Assembly: GCA_937888735.1 (NCBI GenBank)
Contig: CALASN010000091.1
Location: 1-16,973, forward strand
Direction of reading: 5' to 3'
DNA: 16,973 nucleotides
Origin: UBA5499 sp002426275
Lineage (GTDB): Bacteria > Bacillota > DTU084
The notes under the pieces were generated by a model that was given only the letters and a program-made list of their open reading frames with translations, did not search any database and was not told where the DNA came from. Shown here one piece after another: positions 1-8,191 of this stretch. Position numbers and translations under genes: made by a program. The first letter of the stretch is position 1, and the number at the start of each line of letters is the position of its first letter.

Positions 1-276
1 ATACCACCGATTAGGCTCCACAGCCACTGTTTGCCAAACTGAACTATAACTCGTCCGGGTTGCGTGCCTCAGGCGCAATGAGGCCGTTCCCCGATATTTA
101 ACTGCGCGATCGCAAGCTATCGCCTCTTGGTCATCTGAACTGCCGTTCCACTCCAGCGGCAAAAGGGAGGAGTCATACTGTTCAAAGTCAGCATTTTTGA
201 TCATGTTTGCGTTGGTAACTGCAAATGCCAAGAGCCATATGCCTATGGCAGGCAATAATGTGATTGCTCTCTGCAT
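1..276 (-). CDS. Exported protein with carbohydrate-binding-like N-terminus (3' end outside window)
   Basis: A minus-strand reading frame of 92 codons is open from an ATG at 274-276 to the window edge, so only the N-terminus is seen. A run of G followed by GGAGG lies about 8 bases upstream. Residues 1-24 form a signal peptide (hydrophobic ITLLPAIGIWLLAFAV, then TNA). What follows, NMIKNADFEQ, then LPLEWNG, TSYSSVWQTV and VEPNRWY, matches position by position the start of the next gene upstream (NLLKNPGFEE, LPARWIS, YSVIYQKV, VKPNTWY). This is the pattern of a CBM4/9-like beta-sandwich that binds glycans outside the cell. It is the last visible gene of the sugar-import operon, 43 bases after its paralogue. 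The catalytic part, if any, is outside the window. The paralogy is read directly; the sugar-binding role is inferred. Confidence 0.8.
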   Translation of the reverse strand, partial: MQRAITLLPAIGIWLLAFAVTNANMIKNADFEQYDSSLLPLEWNGSSDDQEAIACDRAVKYRGTASLRLRHATRTSYSSVWQTVAVEPNRWY

Positions 277-319
277 AGTATGCCTCCCCCCCAGCTGATA
301 GGCTGAACTTATGCTGCGG

Positions 320-1930
320 CTAAAAATCTAGCCGATAAACCCGCGCGCCATAACCCTCCAAGTCTTCGGCCAATACATCTCCTCCGGCTTGATATTTTAT
401 TTCAGGGTTAAGCAAGTCTTGGACTTTCTTAGTTGGCAACGGAAGTTCCAATTTGAAAGCGCTCGCCTGCTCTGTACAGTTCACGGCGATAATATAATTG
501 GTTCTCCCCGCCTGTTTAATCACGTAAGCAATTGCCTGGTCGGCGGTAACTTTAATCTTGCCTTGCGGCAATGCCAGGATCGGTTCAATCTCTTTGAGCT
601 CACGAGCGATTTGCTTAATGCACTGCCAAAGTTCTGGCAAGCTTTCAGGCAAGGGATAGGCAATATTGCCGAAATCAGTATTTTTTACAACAGCCGCTCC
701 GTATGAATAATATAAAATTCCTTTAGCTCCTCCAACCAGCGCCAAATAAGTCATCCCTCTCAATTCAGAAGCTGTAGGCGCGCGTCTGTCGGCTCGTTCC
801 CAGGCTTGCAGCGTGGCGAAAAGCGTCTTTTCAGGCGTATCACCGATCGCTTCTGTAGCTGAATTACAAGCGTTAAGCACTTTTATCAGCGGGCTTGTGG
901 GCACCGGATAAGGATCCGGCATGATGATATCCACACCGTCAACGAAATCGCGAAAATGAGGAGGCGCGCCAAACGACGTGGTGACGAAATGAGCTGAATC
1001 CACCTCTTTTACAGCCTGATAGATGGCAAAGAAATCCTTGCGATCAATTCCCCGCATATCCGGTTCATCGAAAATATACCACCCAATTAAGGCAGGGTAA
1101 GCTTTCCACTTATTGACAATGGCTTTCACTGTCTCCAGGTCCTTATCGCCAAAGCAAATAATCACCTTCATATTCAATTCTGCGGCAGAGCGCATAATTT
1201 CCTCAGTCACATTGGAGATGTCTAATTCCGCAGTGTTGATCCCGGCTGCGGCAGCATCTTTCAGCATCTCGACGGTATCGAGATCATACAGGCCGAACGG
1301 GAAAAAGCTTTTCCCCCCGACTAGTAAATTGCCGTTGGCATCGGTATATTTAGGAACCTCAAAGGGTAGCGTTAATCTTTCTTCCACAAACGGTCCATCC
1401 GTCTCCTCTAAGCAAACGTCATCAAACCAAACAGTGCCAGCTCCCAAATATAGATAGCAATATATGTGAAGCAGCCTGCGATCTCCACTATTGAAAGAAA
1501 TCGTGATCTTCTGCCACTCCTCGCTCAAAATAGGTTTATCAATTACATTATTGGATTTTTCATCGCCCACAAAAAACCTAGCCGGTTCCCAGCCCGGTCT
1601 GCCATCTTTAAGTATTCTTTTTCCATAGCCTGTCAGCAAATACCAAGTATTTGGTTTAACTGTAACCTTCTGATAAATCACGCTATAGGAGTCCTTAGAC
1701 TTTTGAGTGATCCTAGCAGCTACTTTTCCTTCGTATTTGTCTTCTTTATCGAGAGAAATAGTGTTTCTCTCATTGCCAGCGAAGACGTCACTTATCCACC
1801 TAGCAGGTAGATTGCCGGCTTTGATTTCTTCAAAGCCAGGATTTTTCAGCAAGTTCGCAGCAGATATTGCTCCAGCGCATGAGATGAGGACAAACACCGC
1901 GATAACTACGCAAACATGCCTGTTAATCAT
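320..1930 (-). CDS. Exported CBM-like plus TIM-barrel glycoside-hydrolase-like protein
   Basis: The frame opens at 1936, but GAGGGGG at 1938-1944 is only 1 base from that ATG and 7 from the ATG at 1930, so the third codon is the likelier start (536 aa). The N-terminus is a signal peptide; VLISC resembles a lipobox and AISAA a signal peptidase I site, so lipoprotein or secreted is open. Residues about 28-178 form a CBM4/9-like domain (NLLKNPGFEE to TVWFDDVCLEE). Residues about 200-440 look like a TIM barrel: FFPFGLYDLDT, then KVIICFG, then IGWYIFDEPD, where the Glu of DEP (about residue 291) sits where an acid/base catalyst is found in clan-A-type hydrolases. The C-terminal 90 residues look like a beta-sandwich. 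It lies 21 bases after the solute-binding protein gene, suggesting glycan trimming outside the cell before uptake. The exact glycosidase family and the activity are not established. Confidence 0.75.
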   Translation of the reverse strand: MINRHVCVVIAVFVLISCAGAISAANLLKNPGFEEIKAGNLPARWISDVFAGNERNTISLDKEDKYEGKVAARITQKSKDSYSVIYQKVTVKPNTWYLLTGYGKRILKDGRPGWEPARFFVGDEKSNNVIDKPILSEEWQKITISFNSGDRRLLHIYCYLYLGAGTVWFDDVCLEETDGPFVEERLTLPFEVPKYTDANGNLLVGGKSFFPFGLYDLDTVEMLKDAAAAGINTAELDISNVTEEIMRSAAELNMKVIICFGDKDLETVKAIVNKWKAYPALIGWYIFDEPDMRGIDRKDFFAIYQAVKEVDSAHFVTTSFGAPPHFRDFVDGVDIIMPDPYPVPTSPLIKVLNACNSATEAIGDTPEKTLFATLQAWERADRRAPTASELRGMTYLALVGGAKGILYYSYGAAVVKNTDFGNIAYPLPESLPELWQCIKQIARELKEIEPILALPQGKIKVTADQAIAYVIKQAGRTNYIIAVNCTEQASAFKLELPLPTKKVQDLLNPEIKYQAGGDVLAEDLEGYGARVYRLDF

Positions 1931-1951
1931 TTTCATTCCCCCTCAAATTTG

Positions 1952-3388
1952 TTAATTCTTGCTTTTATCCGCAGCTAAACCCTTCATATATTGGCGATTG
2001 ATCTCCTTGGCAACGTTTTCGGACGCTTTCCCTTCCCCAATGATCTCTATAAAGCCGTTGTTAATGACCATATCTAATTTAACCATTTCCACATTCTCGA
2101 CAATCCGCGCGCGTCCCCTGCGATAAACTGTCCTAATGTCTTTGCTCTTAATAGCTTCTAAAGCCGCGTATGCCGAAGGGGAGAAGCCTTTTATTTGTTC
2201 AGGATCGTCACCGAAATCCCGGCAAATCGGTATTGCTCCGCTTTTGGCTAATATTTCCTGGATCTCAAGATTCAACATCCAAAGATTAAACTCTTTGGTC
2301 CACTTCTTGTTTAGCTCTGGTTTATTTTTCCAAATATAGCCGCTGACGCCCGGCGCAACTAAAACTACCTTTTGCTGTTTGGAACTATCGTTTCCTGGGA
2401 ACGGCATAAAGCCCCATTCGAATCCAGCCGGCACCACATCTTTCATCTCATTAGCAATCCAGGTACCGTTGGGAATCATCGCCGCTTTATTCTGTAAAAA
2501 CTCCATCTGCGACTGGGTATGATCAAAACTTACCGTACCGGGATGAAAATAACCTTTTTGGGCAAAATCTTCCATCCGGTTCAACATGGTCAAAAATGGC
2601 TTTGAGAGATAAACATTCGGTTTCAAATAATATTCATCGTTTCTGTATTGATCGCCGCCGACTTCATAGGGAATTGCCCACCAAGCGTACGTGAAGTAAT
2701 TCGGATACTTACCGGCCATTACCATCGGCCAAACGCCTTTGGCTTTGATCTTAGCGCACAACTCTACAAATTGGCGCCAATCTTTTGGTTTCTCGTCCCA
2801 ACCATTTTCTCGGAACATTTTTTTGTTATAATAAAGTCCCATAACCATCATTTCCAGCGGCGGGGTATAGATCCGTCCATCCGAGGCGAGATACTCTCTC
2901 CGCTCGAGCAAAACCACATCTTTTACCTTTAAATGAGGACGATCATATAGCGCTCTTTCCCACAGATCATCCTGCGGCTCAAGTTTTCCCGCCTTAACAA
3001 GGGAAGGCAGATCATAGACGGCAAAGAACCAATCATACATTTCTTTATCGTTACCGGCTTGAAAAAGCGGACGGATGATATTCATATACGACGCGAGGCC
3101 ACTATCGATCCACCTGACATTAATCTTTACGTTGGGAAATTTCTTCTGAAACGATGTGACTCCATACTGAAAATATTCCTTTCCATACCCTTGCATGGGA
3201 AAAATCATATTTAATGTAACTTCCTTATTTTTAGGCAACCCGTTTTGCGGATAAACTCCTCCCCCTACAGTTTGTTCACTTTCCTCTCCTGCCGACTTTT
3301 TTGGTCCGCAGCCACAAATTAGCGATCCGCAAAGAGCCAAAACGACACTTGCCAAAATGACCACCGGCACTTTTGCGAGCTTTCTCAC
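1952..3388 (-). CDS. Sugar ABC transporter solute-binding lipoprotein
   Basis: The start is GTG at 3388, 5 bases after AGGAGGAGG (3394-3402). The first 26 residues are a lipoprotein signal ending in the lipobox LICGC, with Cys27 as the lipidated residue, followed by a charged flexible linker. At 478 aa it has the length and layout of family 1 extracellular solute-binding proteins: VTLNMIFPMQGYG as the first strand, FQKKFPNVKINVRW, then GLYYNKKMFRENGW and PKDWRQFVELCAKIK, a signature stretch of sugar binders such as MalE and UgpB, then NKAAMIPNGTWIANEM. It would capture an oligosaccharide at the outer face and hand it to the two permeases encoded just upstream. A gap of 109 bases separates it from the permease gene, longer than the other gaps, and may carry extra expression control. 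The ligand is unknown. Confidence 0.93.
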   Translation of the reverse strand: MRKLAKVPVVILASVVLALCGSLICGCGPKKSAGEESEQTVGGGVYPQNGLPKNKEVTLNMIFPMQGYGKEYFQYGVTSFQKKFPNVKINVRWIDSGLASYMNIIRPLFQAGNDKEMYDWFFAVYDLPSLVKAGKLEPQDDLWERALYDRPHLKVKDVVLLERREYLASDGRIYTPPLEMMVMGLYYNKKMFRENGWDEKPKDWRQFVELCAKIKAKGVWPMVMAGKYPNYFTYAWWAIPYEVGGDQYRNDEYYLKPNVYLSKPFLTMLNRMEDFAQKGYFHPGTVSFDHTQSQMEFLQNKAAMIPNGTWIANEMKDVVPAGFEWGFMPFPGNDSSKQQKVVLVAPGVSGYIWKNKPELNKKWTKEFNLWMLNLEIQEILAKSGAIPICRDFGDDPEQIKGFSPSAYAALEAIKSKDIRTVYRRGRARIVENVEMVKLDMVINNGFIEIIGEGKASENVAKEINRQYMKGLAADKSKN

Positions 3389-3497
3389 TCTTACCTCCTC
3401 CTTAAATATTGATTACGCCCCTAAATGGTTGAACTTTACCCCAATTTCTTAAGTTAACACTATTCTTCTCACTTTTAACTTTTCGCAAGCGTCAAAC

Positions 3498-4364
3498 TTA
3501 GCCTTTCAAAGAACCAATGTTCAGATTTTGCGTGATGTAGTTTTGGAAGACGCTGTAGACAATGATCGTTGGAATCATCATGATTACAAACGCGGCAAAT
3601 AATGTCACCCAATCGGCTTTATATGTCATTGATTGGGACATCGAATAGATGGCTACGGATAGAGGATACTTTTCCGGATCCCGAATAAAGAGCAACGGAT
3701 GGATAAAATCATTGTAATACCTCATGAAATTGAAGACATTGATTGTAAGTAACGCGGGTCTTGACAGCGGCAAGCCAACATGCCAAAATGTCTGCCAATA
3801 ACTTGCCCCGTCGATATAAGCGGCTTCGTCTAGTTCCTTCGGCTGTCCTTTCATAAAGGCGGTAAGGATTAAGGTGTTGAAAACTATCGGTTCGGCGCCG
3901 TAATAGATAATCAAACCACAAAGGCTATTGAGAAGGCCCAATTGCCGCATTAGAATATAGCCTGTAACCATCGTATTCATTCCCGTGATAAAATAGCTGC
4001 CGATAATGTACCAATAGATGATGTTCCTCCCCTTAAAATCAAACCTTGCCAAAGTATAGCAACCAAGTCCAACAAGAAAAGTATTGAGCAGCATAGCTCC
4101 TGTCAGAAGGATGATCGTATTGAAAAAACTTTTCCCGATCCCGAGCTCCCGCCATGCCCGAAAGTAGTTATCAAACTGCATCACCTCTGGCATTTTCCAA
4201 GCGCTGAGAAAAAACTCCTGATTGGTCTTCAAAGAGGTGTAGAAAACCCAGATCAGCGGCAAAATGACGATTAATGCCCAAAGACCCATCAGCGCCCTGA
4301 TCACCGTATCCCCTAGCTCCAGACGCCTCACCATGGCAGGTTCGTTAAATGTTTTTGTAGCCAT
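3498..4364 (-). CDS. Carbohydrate ABC transporter permease, MalG type
   Basis: ATG at 4364 follows GGAGGAG at 7-8 bases. The 288-residue protein has about six membrane segments (for example residues 25-42, 84-104, 115-137, 252-272). Near residues 180-204 it has the EAA loop typical of binding-protein-dependent permeases, DEAAYIDGASYWQTFWHV followed by GLPLSRPAL, through which it docks onto the ATPase. The short cytoplasmic N-terminus and the C-terminus ending in NIGSLKG are typical of the MalG/UgpE (CUT1) family. It pairs with the MalF-type permease whose gene ends 23 bases upstream. No ATPase gene is found in the window, which is common in CUT1 systems of Gram-positive bacteria that share one MsmK-like ATPase. 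Full length, no lesion seen. Confidence 0.93.
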   Translation of the reverse strand: MATKTFNEPAMVRRLELGDTVIRALMGLWALIVILPLIWVFYTSLKTNQEFFLSAWKMPEVMQFDNYFRAWRELGIGKSFFNTIILLTGAMLLNTFLVGLGCYTLARFDFKGRNIIYWYIIGSYFITGMNTMVTGYILMRQLGLLNSLCGLIIYYGAEPIVFNTLILTAFMKGQPKELDEAAYIDGASYWQTFWHVGLPLSRPALLTINVFNFMRYYNDFIHPLLFIRDPEKYPLSVAIYSMSQSMTYKADWVTLFAAFVIMMIPTIIVYSVFQNYITQNLNIGSLKG

Positions 4365-4387
4365 TCAGACTCCTCCAGACTATCGAA

Positions 4388-5314
4388 CTACCCGACCAAC
4401 TCGATTGCTTCGCCTCGATCCATGAACCTAAAAGCTAAAACGCTGATCACGCCCAAAATCGCGAAAAGAATTAAGCCGATAGCAGCCGCATAACCGAAAG
4501 CCGCAACTCCTTCAACGCCAAAGGCAATCTTATACATATATGTTCCCACAACCTCGGTTGCTCCCGCCGGACCGCCGTTTGTCATCACAAGAATCAACTC
4601 AAAGGCTCCAAAAAGGGCGATGATGCTGAAAAAAATCATGGTCTTCATGGTCTCCCAGATCACGGGCACTGTGATGAAAAAAAGCTTTGCCGTATCGGAG
4701 GCGCCGTCCAGGGCGGCAGATTCGTATAAACTAACCGGCACAGATTGAATAGCTCCCATAAAAATCAACATGTTTCCGGCCCAACCGCCCCAAACCATGG
4801 GGATAATGAGAGCCCACCGGGCCGCTGTGGCGTTTGTGAGCCAATAAAATTCCCCGACATTCGCGCCAATGGCATTTAGGAGCGCATTGAAAATTCCATA
4901 GCGTCCGTGGAAGGCAAACTGCCACATCAGCGCCGTAATCACGCTGGGGAGAATCGCAGGGAAATAATAGAGGACCCGATAAAACTTGTTCTCTGGGTAA
5001 GGCTTTTTTACCAAGAGAAAGGCCACTATTAAAGCAGCGAAAAAATTGATCGGAGTGGCAATAGCCCAATAAAAAAGGTTATTCTTCATTGCTCCCCAAA
5101 GCTCGGCATCGCCAATCAGAGTCGAGAAATTTTTTAATCCTATCCACAGCGGTTTACCGATCCCATCATATTCGGTAAAGGGATAATAAAATGAGGTCAG
5201 TTTAGGAACAACCAAAAAAAGCGTATAAAAGCACAGTAGCGGTGTTAAGCTTGCAATTATAAAGAACGCTCTGCTTTTATAAAAGCAAATGGACTTTATC
5301 CTGCCTTCTGTCAC
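4388..5314 (-). CDS. Carbohydrate ABC transporter permease, MalF/UgpA type
   Basis: The frame is open from a TTG at 5335, but GAGGGGG at 5322-5328 lies 7 bases before a GTG at 5314, so I place the start there (308 aa). The protein has six or so membrane helices, the first at about residues 16-37. The EAA-type loop is YESAALDGASDTAKLFF followed by ITVPVIWETMK, near residues 197-220, the ATPase contact site. GGPAGATEVVGTYMYKIAF after it is the usual motif of CUT1 permeases of the UgpA/MalF branch. The gene begins 32 bases after the regulator gene and precedes the MalG-type partner by 23 bases; together they form the heterodimeric channel. Full length. Confidence 0.92.
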   Translation of the reverse strand: MTEGRIKSICFYKSRAFFIIASLTPLLCFYTLFLVVPKLTSFYYPFTEYDGIGKPLWIGLKNFSTLIGDAELWGAMKNNLFYWAIATPINFFAALIVAFLLVKKPYPENKFYRVLYYFPAILPSVITALMWQFAFHGRYGIFNALLNAIGANVGEFYWLTNATAARWALIIPMVWGGWAGNMLIFMGAIQSVPVSLYESAALDGASDTAKLFFITVPVIWETMKTMIFFSIIALFGAFELILVMTNGGPAGATEVVGTYMYKIAFGVEGVAAFGYAAAIGLILFAILGVISVLAFRFMDRGEAIELVG

Positions 5315-5346
5315 CTTTCTACCCCCTCTCGTCAAGCTCCCTACAC

Positions 5347-6426
5347 TTACGTCTCGCGTACCACAAGCTCTGGCAGGAACACTCTCTCAACCTCGGCGGC
5401 CGCGGCTCGCATCGGCTGCAACTTGTGAATCAGCAGTTCCGCCGCACAGCCACCCATCTCATAAACGTGATTTTTAAATGTTGTGAGCGGCGAATCCAAA
5501 AGATAATCTCCAGTTCCCAGCACCATCATGTCTTCTGGTATGATTATTCCGCGTGCGCGAGCCTCTTTGATAACTCCAAGCGCTATCATATCTTCATTAG
5601 TAACTATCGCGTCCGGAAGCGGCTCTGCACTGTTGAAAAGCTTCTTTGCCATTTCTCTGCCGCTTTCTTCGCCATAGCGGCCATGCCAAAGATACTCTTT
5701 TTTCTCTTTCAAGCCAACAGCGTATAACGCTGCCAAGAAAGCTTCCCCAGCGTAAGTTTTGGGCTGCTCAGAAACAAATCCTTGCAAAAAAGCAATTCTC
5801 CGTCTGCCTTTTTCATATAAATACCGTACCGCCTGCTGAAAAACTGCGTCTGTATTCACCACAACTCGGCTGTAGTCATAGCCTGCCACCTTACCCACAT
5901 CGCTACCGAATTGTACAAAAGGATATCTTTCTTGACAGAGAAACGCGATGGTCTGCGCAGCTACATTATCGTCCACCAGAAGACCGTCCACCTGACGCTT
6001 CTCCACGATTTCCTCAATAGAGAAAATCTTACTGTCTTGCGAACCAGTCAGCCCGAAGAGGACCAAATTGTAGCTGTGGATGCTGAGTTTTTCATTGACG
6101 CCTTTCAGAACTCTGCTCATATATGGCAAGCCCACATAAGCTAAATCAGAGATCACGAGCCCGATCTTGTAAGTCTTCTCGATTTTGATTCCTTCCAACG
6201 CATCAGGAGGAGCGACAAAAGTGCCCTTTCCCTGCTCTCGAAAGACAATTCCCTCCTTTTCCAGCTCCTGTACGGCCTTGATGGCTGTATAACGCGAGAC
6301 TGAAAACTCCTCTGCCAGCGCCCTATCCGAGGGAATCAAAGAATTTGCCTTCAAGCTCCCGGCTTTTATTCGTGAGATCAGTTCATCTTTAATTTGAATG
6401 TATTTGGGTTTATAAACTGTTTCCAT
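5347..6426 (-). CDS. GntR-type transcriptional regulator with LacI-like sugar-sensor domain (AraR-like architecture)
   Basis: ATG at 6426 follows GGGAGAG at 7 bases. Residues about 6-72 form a GntR winged helix-turn-helix: IKDELISRIKAG, IPSDRALAEEFSVSRYTAIK, then EGIVFREQGKGTFV, the wing. Residues about 86-355 are not one of the usual GntR effector domains but a periplasmic-binding-protein fold as in LacI/GalR: IGLVISDLAY, VDGLLVDDN, RRRIAFLQGF, PDAIVTNEDMIALGVI and IPEDMMVLGTGDY. This chimeric layout is known from AraR of Bacillus, an arabinose-responsive repressor. Lying between the oxidoreductase and permease genes of the same strand, it probably represses this operon and is released by the imported sugar or a derivative. 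The inducer cannot be read from sequence. Confidence 0.9.
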   Translation of the reverse strand: METVYKPKYIQIKDELISRIKAGSLKANSLIPSDRALAEEFSVSRYTAIKAVQELEKEGIVFREQGKGTFVAPPDALEGIKIEKTYKIGLVISDLAYVGLPYMSRVLKGVNEKLSIHSYNLVLFGLTGSQDSKIFSIEEIVEKRQVDGLLVDDNVAAQTIAFLCQERYPFVQFGSDVGKVAGYDYSRVVVNTDAVFQQAVRYLYEKGRRRIAFLQGFVSEQPKTYAGEAFLAALYAVGLKEKKEYLWHGRYGEESGREMAKKLFNSAEPLPDAIVTNEDMIALGVIKEARARGIIIPEDMMVLGTGDYLLDSPLTTFKNHVYEMGGCAAELLIHKLQPMRAAAAEVERVFLPELVVRET

Positions 6427-6464
6427 GTCATTTCTCTCCCTAAAAATAAGATAGAGCCAATATT

Positions 6465-7631
6465 TTAATTAATGAGTAATTCCAATTCTTCCTGCCTTGC
6501 CGGCAGCGGCAAGCCGGTGCGAATTGATTGAATTGCTAAATCAGCGAGATATGTCGCCCTTGCGCCGCGAACTTCATCTACAGGTGAAGGCTTATCTTCC
6601 CTTATTGACTCGACAAAAGCATCTAAAAGCTGTCTGTGTCCCTTATCCGGCATCAAGGCAGGCAACGTGCCACGCTCCCATATCTTCTTCTGCGCAACGC
6701 TTCTTTTTGCCAGATAGACTTCCAGTCCCGCTCCTGAAACCTCGTCCACTTCGTCAAACTGCAACGGATATGTTCTGATAATCGGCTCTCCTCTGCCGTA
6801 AATGGCAGTTTCAACGAAAAATTCATTCAAGAAGAAATTTCCGCCGGCGGTGATTTCGTAGCGTTCTTTGGGATAATCAAACGTACCGCAGGCAGAAAAA
6901 AGAATATTTGCCAAGGACCCGTCTGCAAAGTCAACTAAAATACCGTGGTTCAAACGAGTTGAACCAGTAGCGTAAATTCTGATCGGTCGCGAGCCGATCA
7001 ACCAGCAGGCCAGATCCAAAAAATGGCAGCTTTCGCCGATAATCTGTCCTCCTCCCCGTTCTGGATCTAAATGAACAATGCGGTATGAGTCTATCTCGTC
7101 ATTGACGGTAATCGCTAAATTAACAGCCTTTTCCTCATACAGCTCCGGTAACTTATCGCTCCTGACAGTACGCCAGGCTGATAGACTTGGGCTGGTTCTC
7201 TGCCGGTCCAGTTCCTTTTTCAAATCCCGCATTGACGGAGAAAAGGGACGGTTATAATCAACACAAAGCTTAATCCCGCTGCCTTTCACCATCCGCAAGA
7301 TCCTATGATTTTCTATTTGCGTCATGGCCATTGGTTTTTCAATCAAGATGTGCTTGCCATGTTTTGCCGCTTGCGCTACTAGCTCCGGGTGCAAGCTGTG
7401 ATCAGTGGCGGCAATGACAAGCTCCAGCTCCGGGAGTGCAAAAACCAGGCGATAATCCGTTGTCTTGAGAACGTGAAACAACTGAAATTTGCGGACAATA
7501 TAATCGAGTCTTTCCGGAGATAGGTCACAGATCGCTACAATCTTCACCTGTGAACTGGCCAGACAATTGGGGAAGTGCTGAAATTCGGCGAATTCGCCGC
7601 AACCGATAATTCCCACTCTTATTTTACTCAT
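6465..7631 (-). CDS. Gfo/Idh/MocA family NAD(P)-dependent oxidoreductase
   Basis: The frame opens at 7685, but GAGAGGGAAG at 7639-7648 lies 7 bases before the ATG at 7631, giving a 388-residue protein that starts right at the Rossmann fold (SKIRVGIIGCGEFAE). Seen in it are the dinucleotide loop GIIGCG, the second strand VAICDLSP, the conserved EKP at residues 98-100 (HILIEKPMAM), and a later GESCHFLDLACW in which His203 and Asp206 lie where this family has its substrate-binding and catalytic residues. Members oxidise or epimerise sugars, inositols or amino sugars in the cytoplasm. As the first gene of the import operon it probably acts on the imported sugar. It ends 38 bases before the regulator gene. 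Substrate not determinable. Confidence 0.9.
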   Translation of the reverse strand: MSKIRVGIIGCGEFAEFQHFPNCLASSQVKIVAICDLSPERLDYIVRKFQLFHVLKTTDYRLVFALPELELVIAATDHSLHPELVAQAAKHGKHILIEKPMAMTQIENHRILRMVKGSGIKLCVDYNRPFSPSMRDLKKELDRQRTSPSLSAWRTVRSDKLPELYEEKAVNLAITVNDEIDSYRIVHLDPERGGGQIIGESCHFLDLACWLIGSRPIRIYATGSTRLNHGILVDFADGSLANILFSACGTFDYPKERYEITAGGNFFLNEFFVETAIYGRGEPIIRTYPLQFDEVDEVSGAGLEVYLAKRSVAQKKIWERGTLPALMPDKGHRQLLDAFVESIREDKPSPVDEVRGARATYLADLAIQSIRTGLPLPARQEELELLIN

Positions 7632-7689
7632 TGCCAACTTCCCTCTCAACTTAATTGGACCGGTAGACCGTACCACTATTATCATTGTT

Positions 7690-7765
7690 CTTGATAAATT
7701 TCTAAAATCCTTCTTTTAGGAAAAATATTTTTACAAAAATGTTATATACTAGCCAGTCAAAAGTT
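7690..7765 (-). promoter_or_regulatory. Upstream region of the sugar operon with two dyads
   Basis: The stretch upstream of the oxidoreductase gene is AT-rich and holds two short perfect dyads: CTAAAA/TTTTAG at 7702-7707 and 7714-7719, and ATTTTT/AAAAAT at 7727-7732 and 7735-7740. A TTGACT at 7755-7760 on the minus strand could be a -35 box, but the hexamer 17-18 bases on (TTTGTA or TTGTAA) is a poor -10. The operon promoter and the operator of the GntR/LacI-like regulator are probably here; I cannot fix either exactly. Confidence 0.35.
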
Positions 7766-7788
7766 CTCACGCGCCACATAGAAAAAAA

Positions 7789-7897
7789 GTAACTCTTTCA
7801 AACGATTTTATGCTATCCTTAGGTCATGACTAGTAACCGAAAGGAGGCTAAATCGCGAAAGAGTTACATACACAGTTTAGCAGATTCTTTCGCGATT
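7789..7897. repeat. Two overlapping inverted repeats forming mutually exclusive stems
   Basis: GTAACTCTTTC at 7789-7799 is the exact reverse complement of 7857-7867. AATCGCGAAAG at 7851-7861 is the exact reverse complement of 7887-7897. The middle arms overlap by five bases, so an RNA could form only one 11-base stem at a time. Between them sits a strong Shine-Dalgarno-like AAAGGAGG (7840-7847) with no start codon at the right distance. The stretch (7686-7938) holds no recognisable gene. It could be a decayed insertion-sequence end or a leader. Confidence 0.6.
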
Positions 7898-7938
7898 AAC
7901 CAAAGACGAATTGTCAAGGACTTTTTCATCAAACAGGC

Positions 7939-7974
7939 AAAAAAAAGCCGGGAATCTGTTTTCAGATTCCCGGC
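7939..7974 (-). terminator. Rho-independent terminator after the TnpW gene
   Basis: A perfect 12-base stem, GCCGGGAATCTG at 7947-7958 with its complement at 7963-7974, has a four-base loop and, read on the minus strand, is followed by eight T (7939-7946). It lies 17 bases after the TnpW stop codon and would also shield the sugar operon from mobile-element transcription. Confidence 0.92.
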
Positions 7975-7990
7975 CCGTCAATACTACGGC

Positions 7991-8191
7991 TTACATCCGC
8001 TGTACCTCGTTGCGGAGCATCCGCTTGATTTTGTCGCTCATGGTTTCCCGGCTGGTGGTACTGAAATGGATCGTCACTCTGTAGGTGGTTTTACCGATTT
8101 TCTTCACAAACGCGGGGCGATCATCCCTCTGCACAGGCAGAGGAACCGTATTGTTGGCAGCGTTGATATTGACAATCTTTTCATTGCTCAT
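7991..8191 (-). CDS. tnpW: Transposon-encoded protein TnpW family
   Basis: The start is ATG at 8191, after GAAGGAG (about 7 bases), giving 66 residues. The sequence MSNEKIVNINAANNTVPLPV, then RPAFVKKIGKTTYRVTIHFS, then SRETMSDKIKRMLRNEV is the characteristic small TnpW protein of Tn4451-type and related clostridial integrative elements. The function is unknown. In those elements it is carried with the large serine recombinase TnpX and mobilisation genes, none of which is intact here. It overlaps the stop of the preceding small gene by one base (TGATG), so the two were translationally coupled. This is the only undamaged element gene besides the antitoxin. The family call is from recognition of conserved wording in the protein. 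Confidence 0.85.
   Translation of the reverse strand: MSNEKIVNINAANNTVPLPVQRDDRPAFVKKIGKTTYRVTIHFSTTSRETMSDKIKRMLRNEVQRM

Noticed and set aside
3451..3481. Inverted repeat AAGTTAA/TTAACTT in the gap before the solute-binding protein gene
   Set aside because: Short, AT-only arms with a 17-base spacer in an AT-rich gap; could easily be chance.
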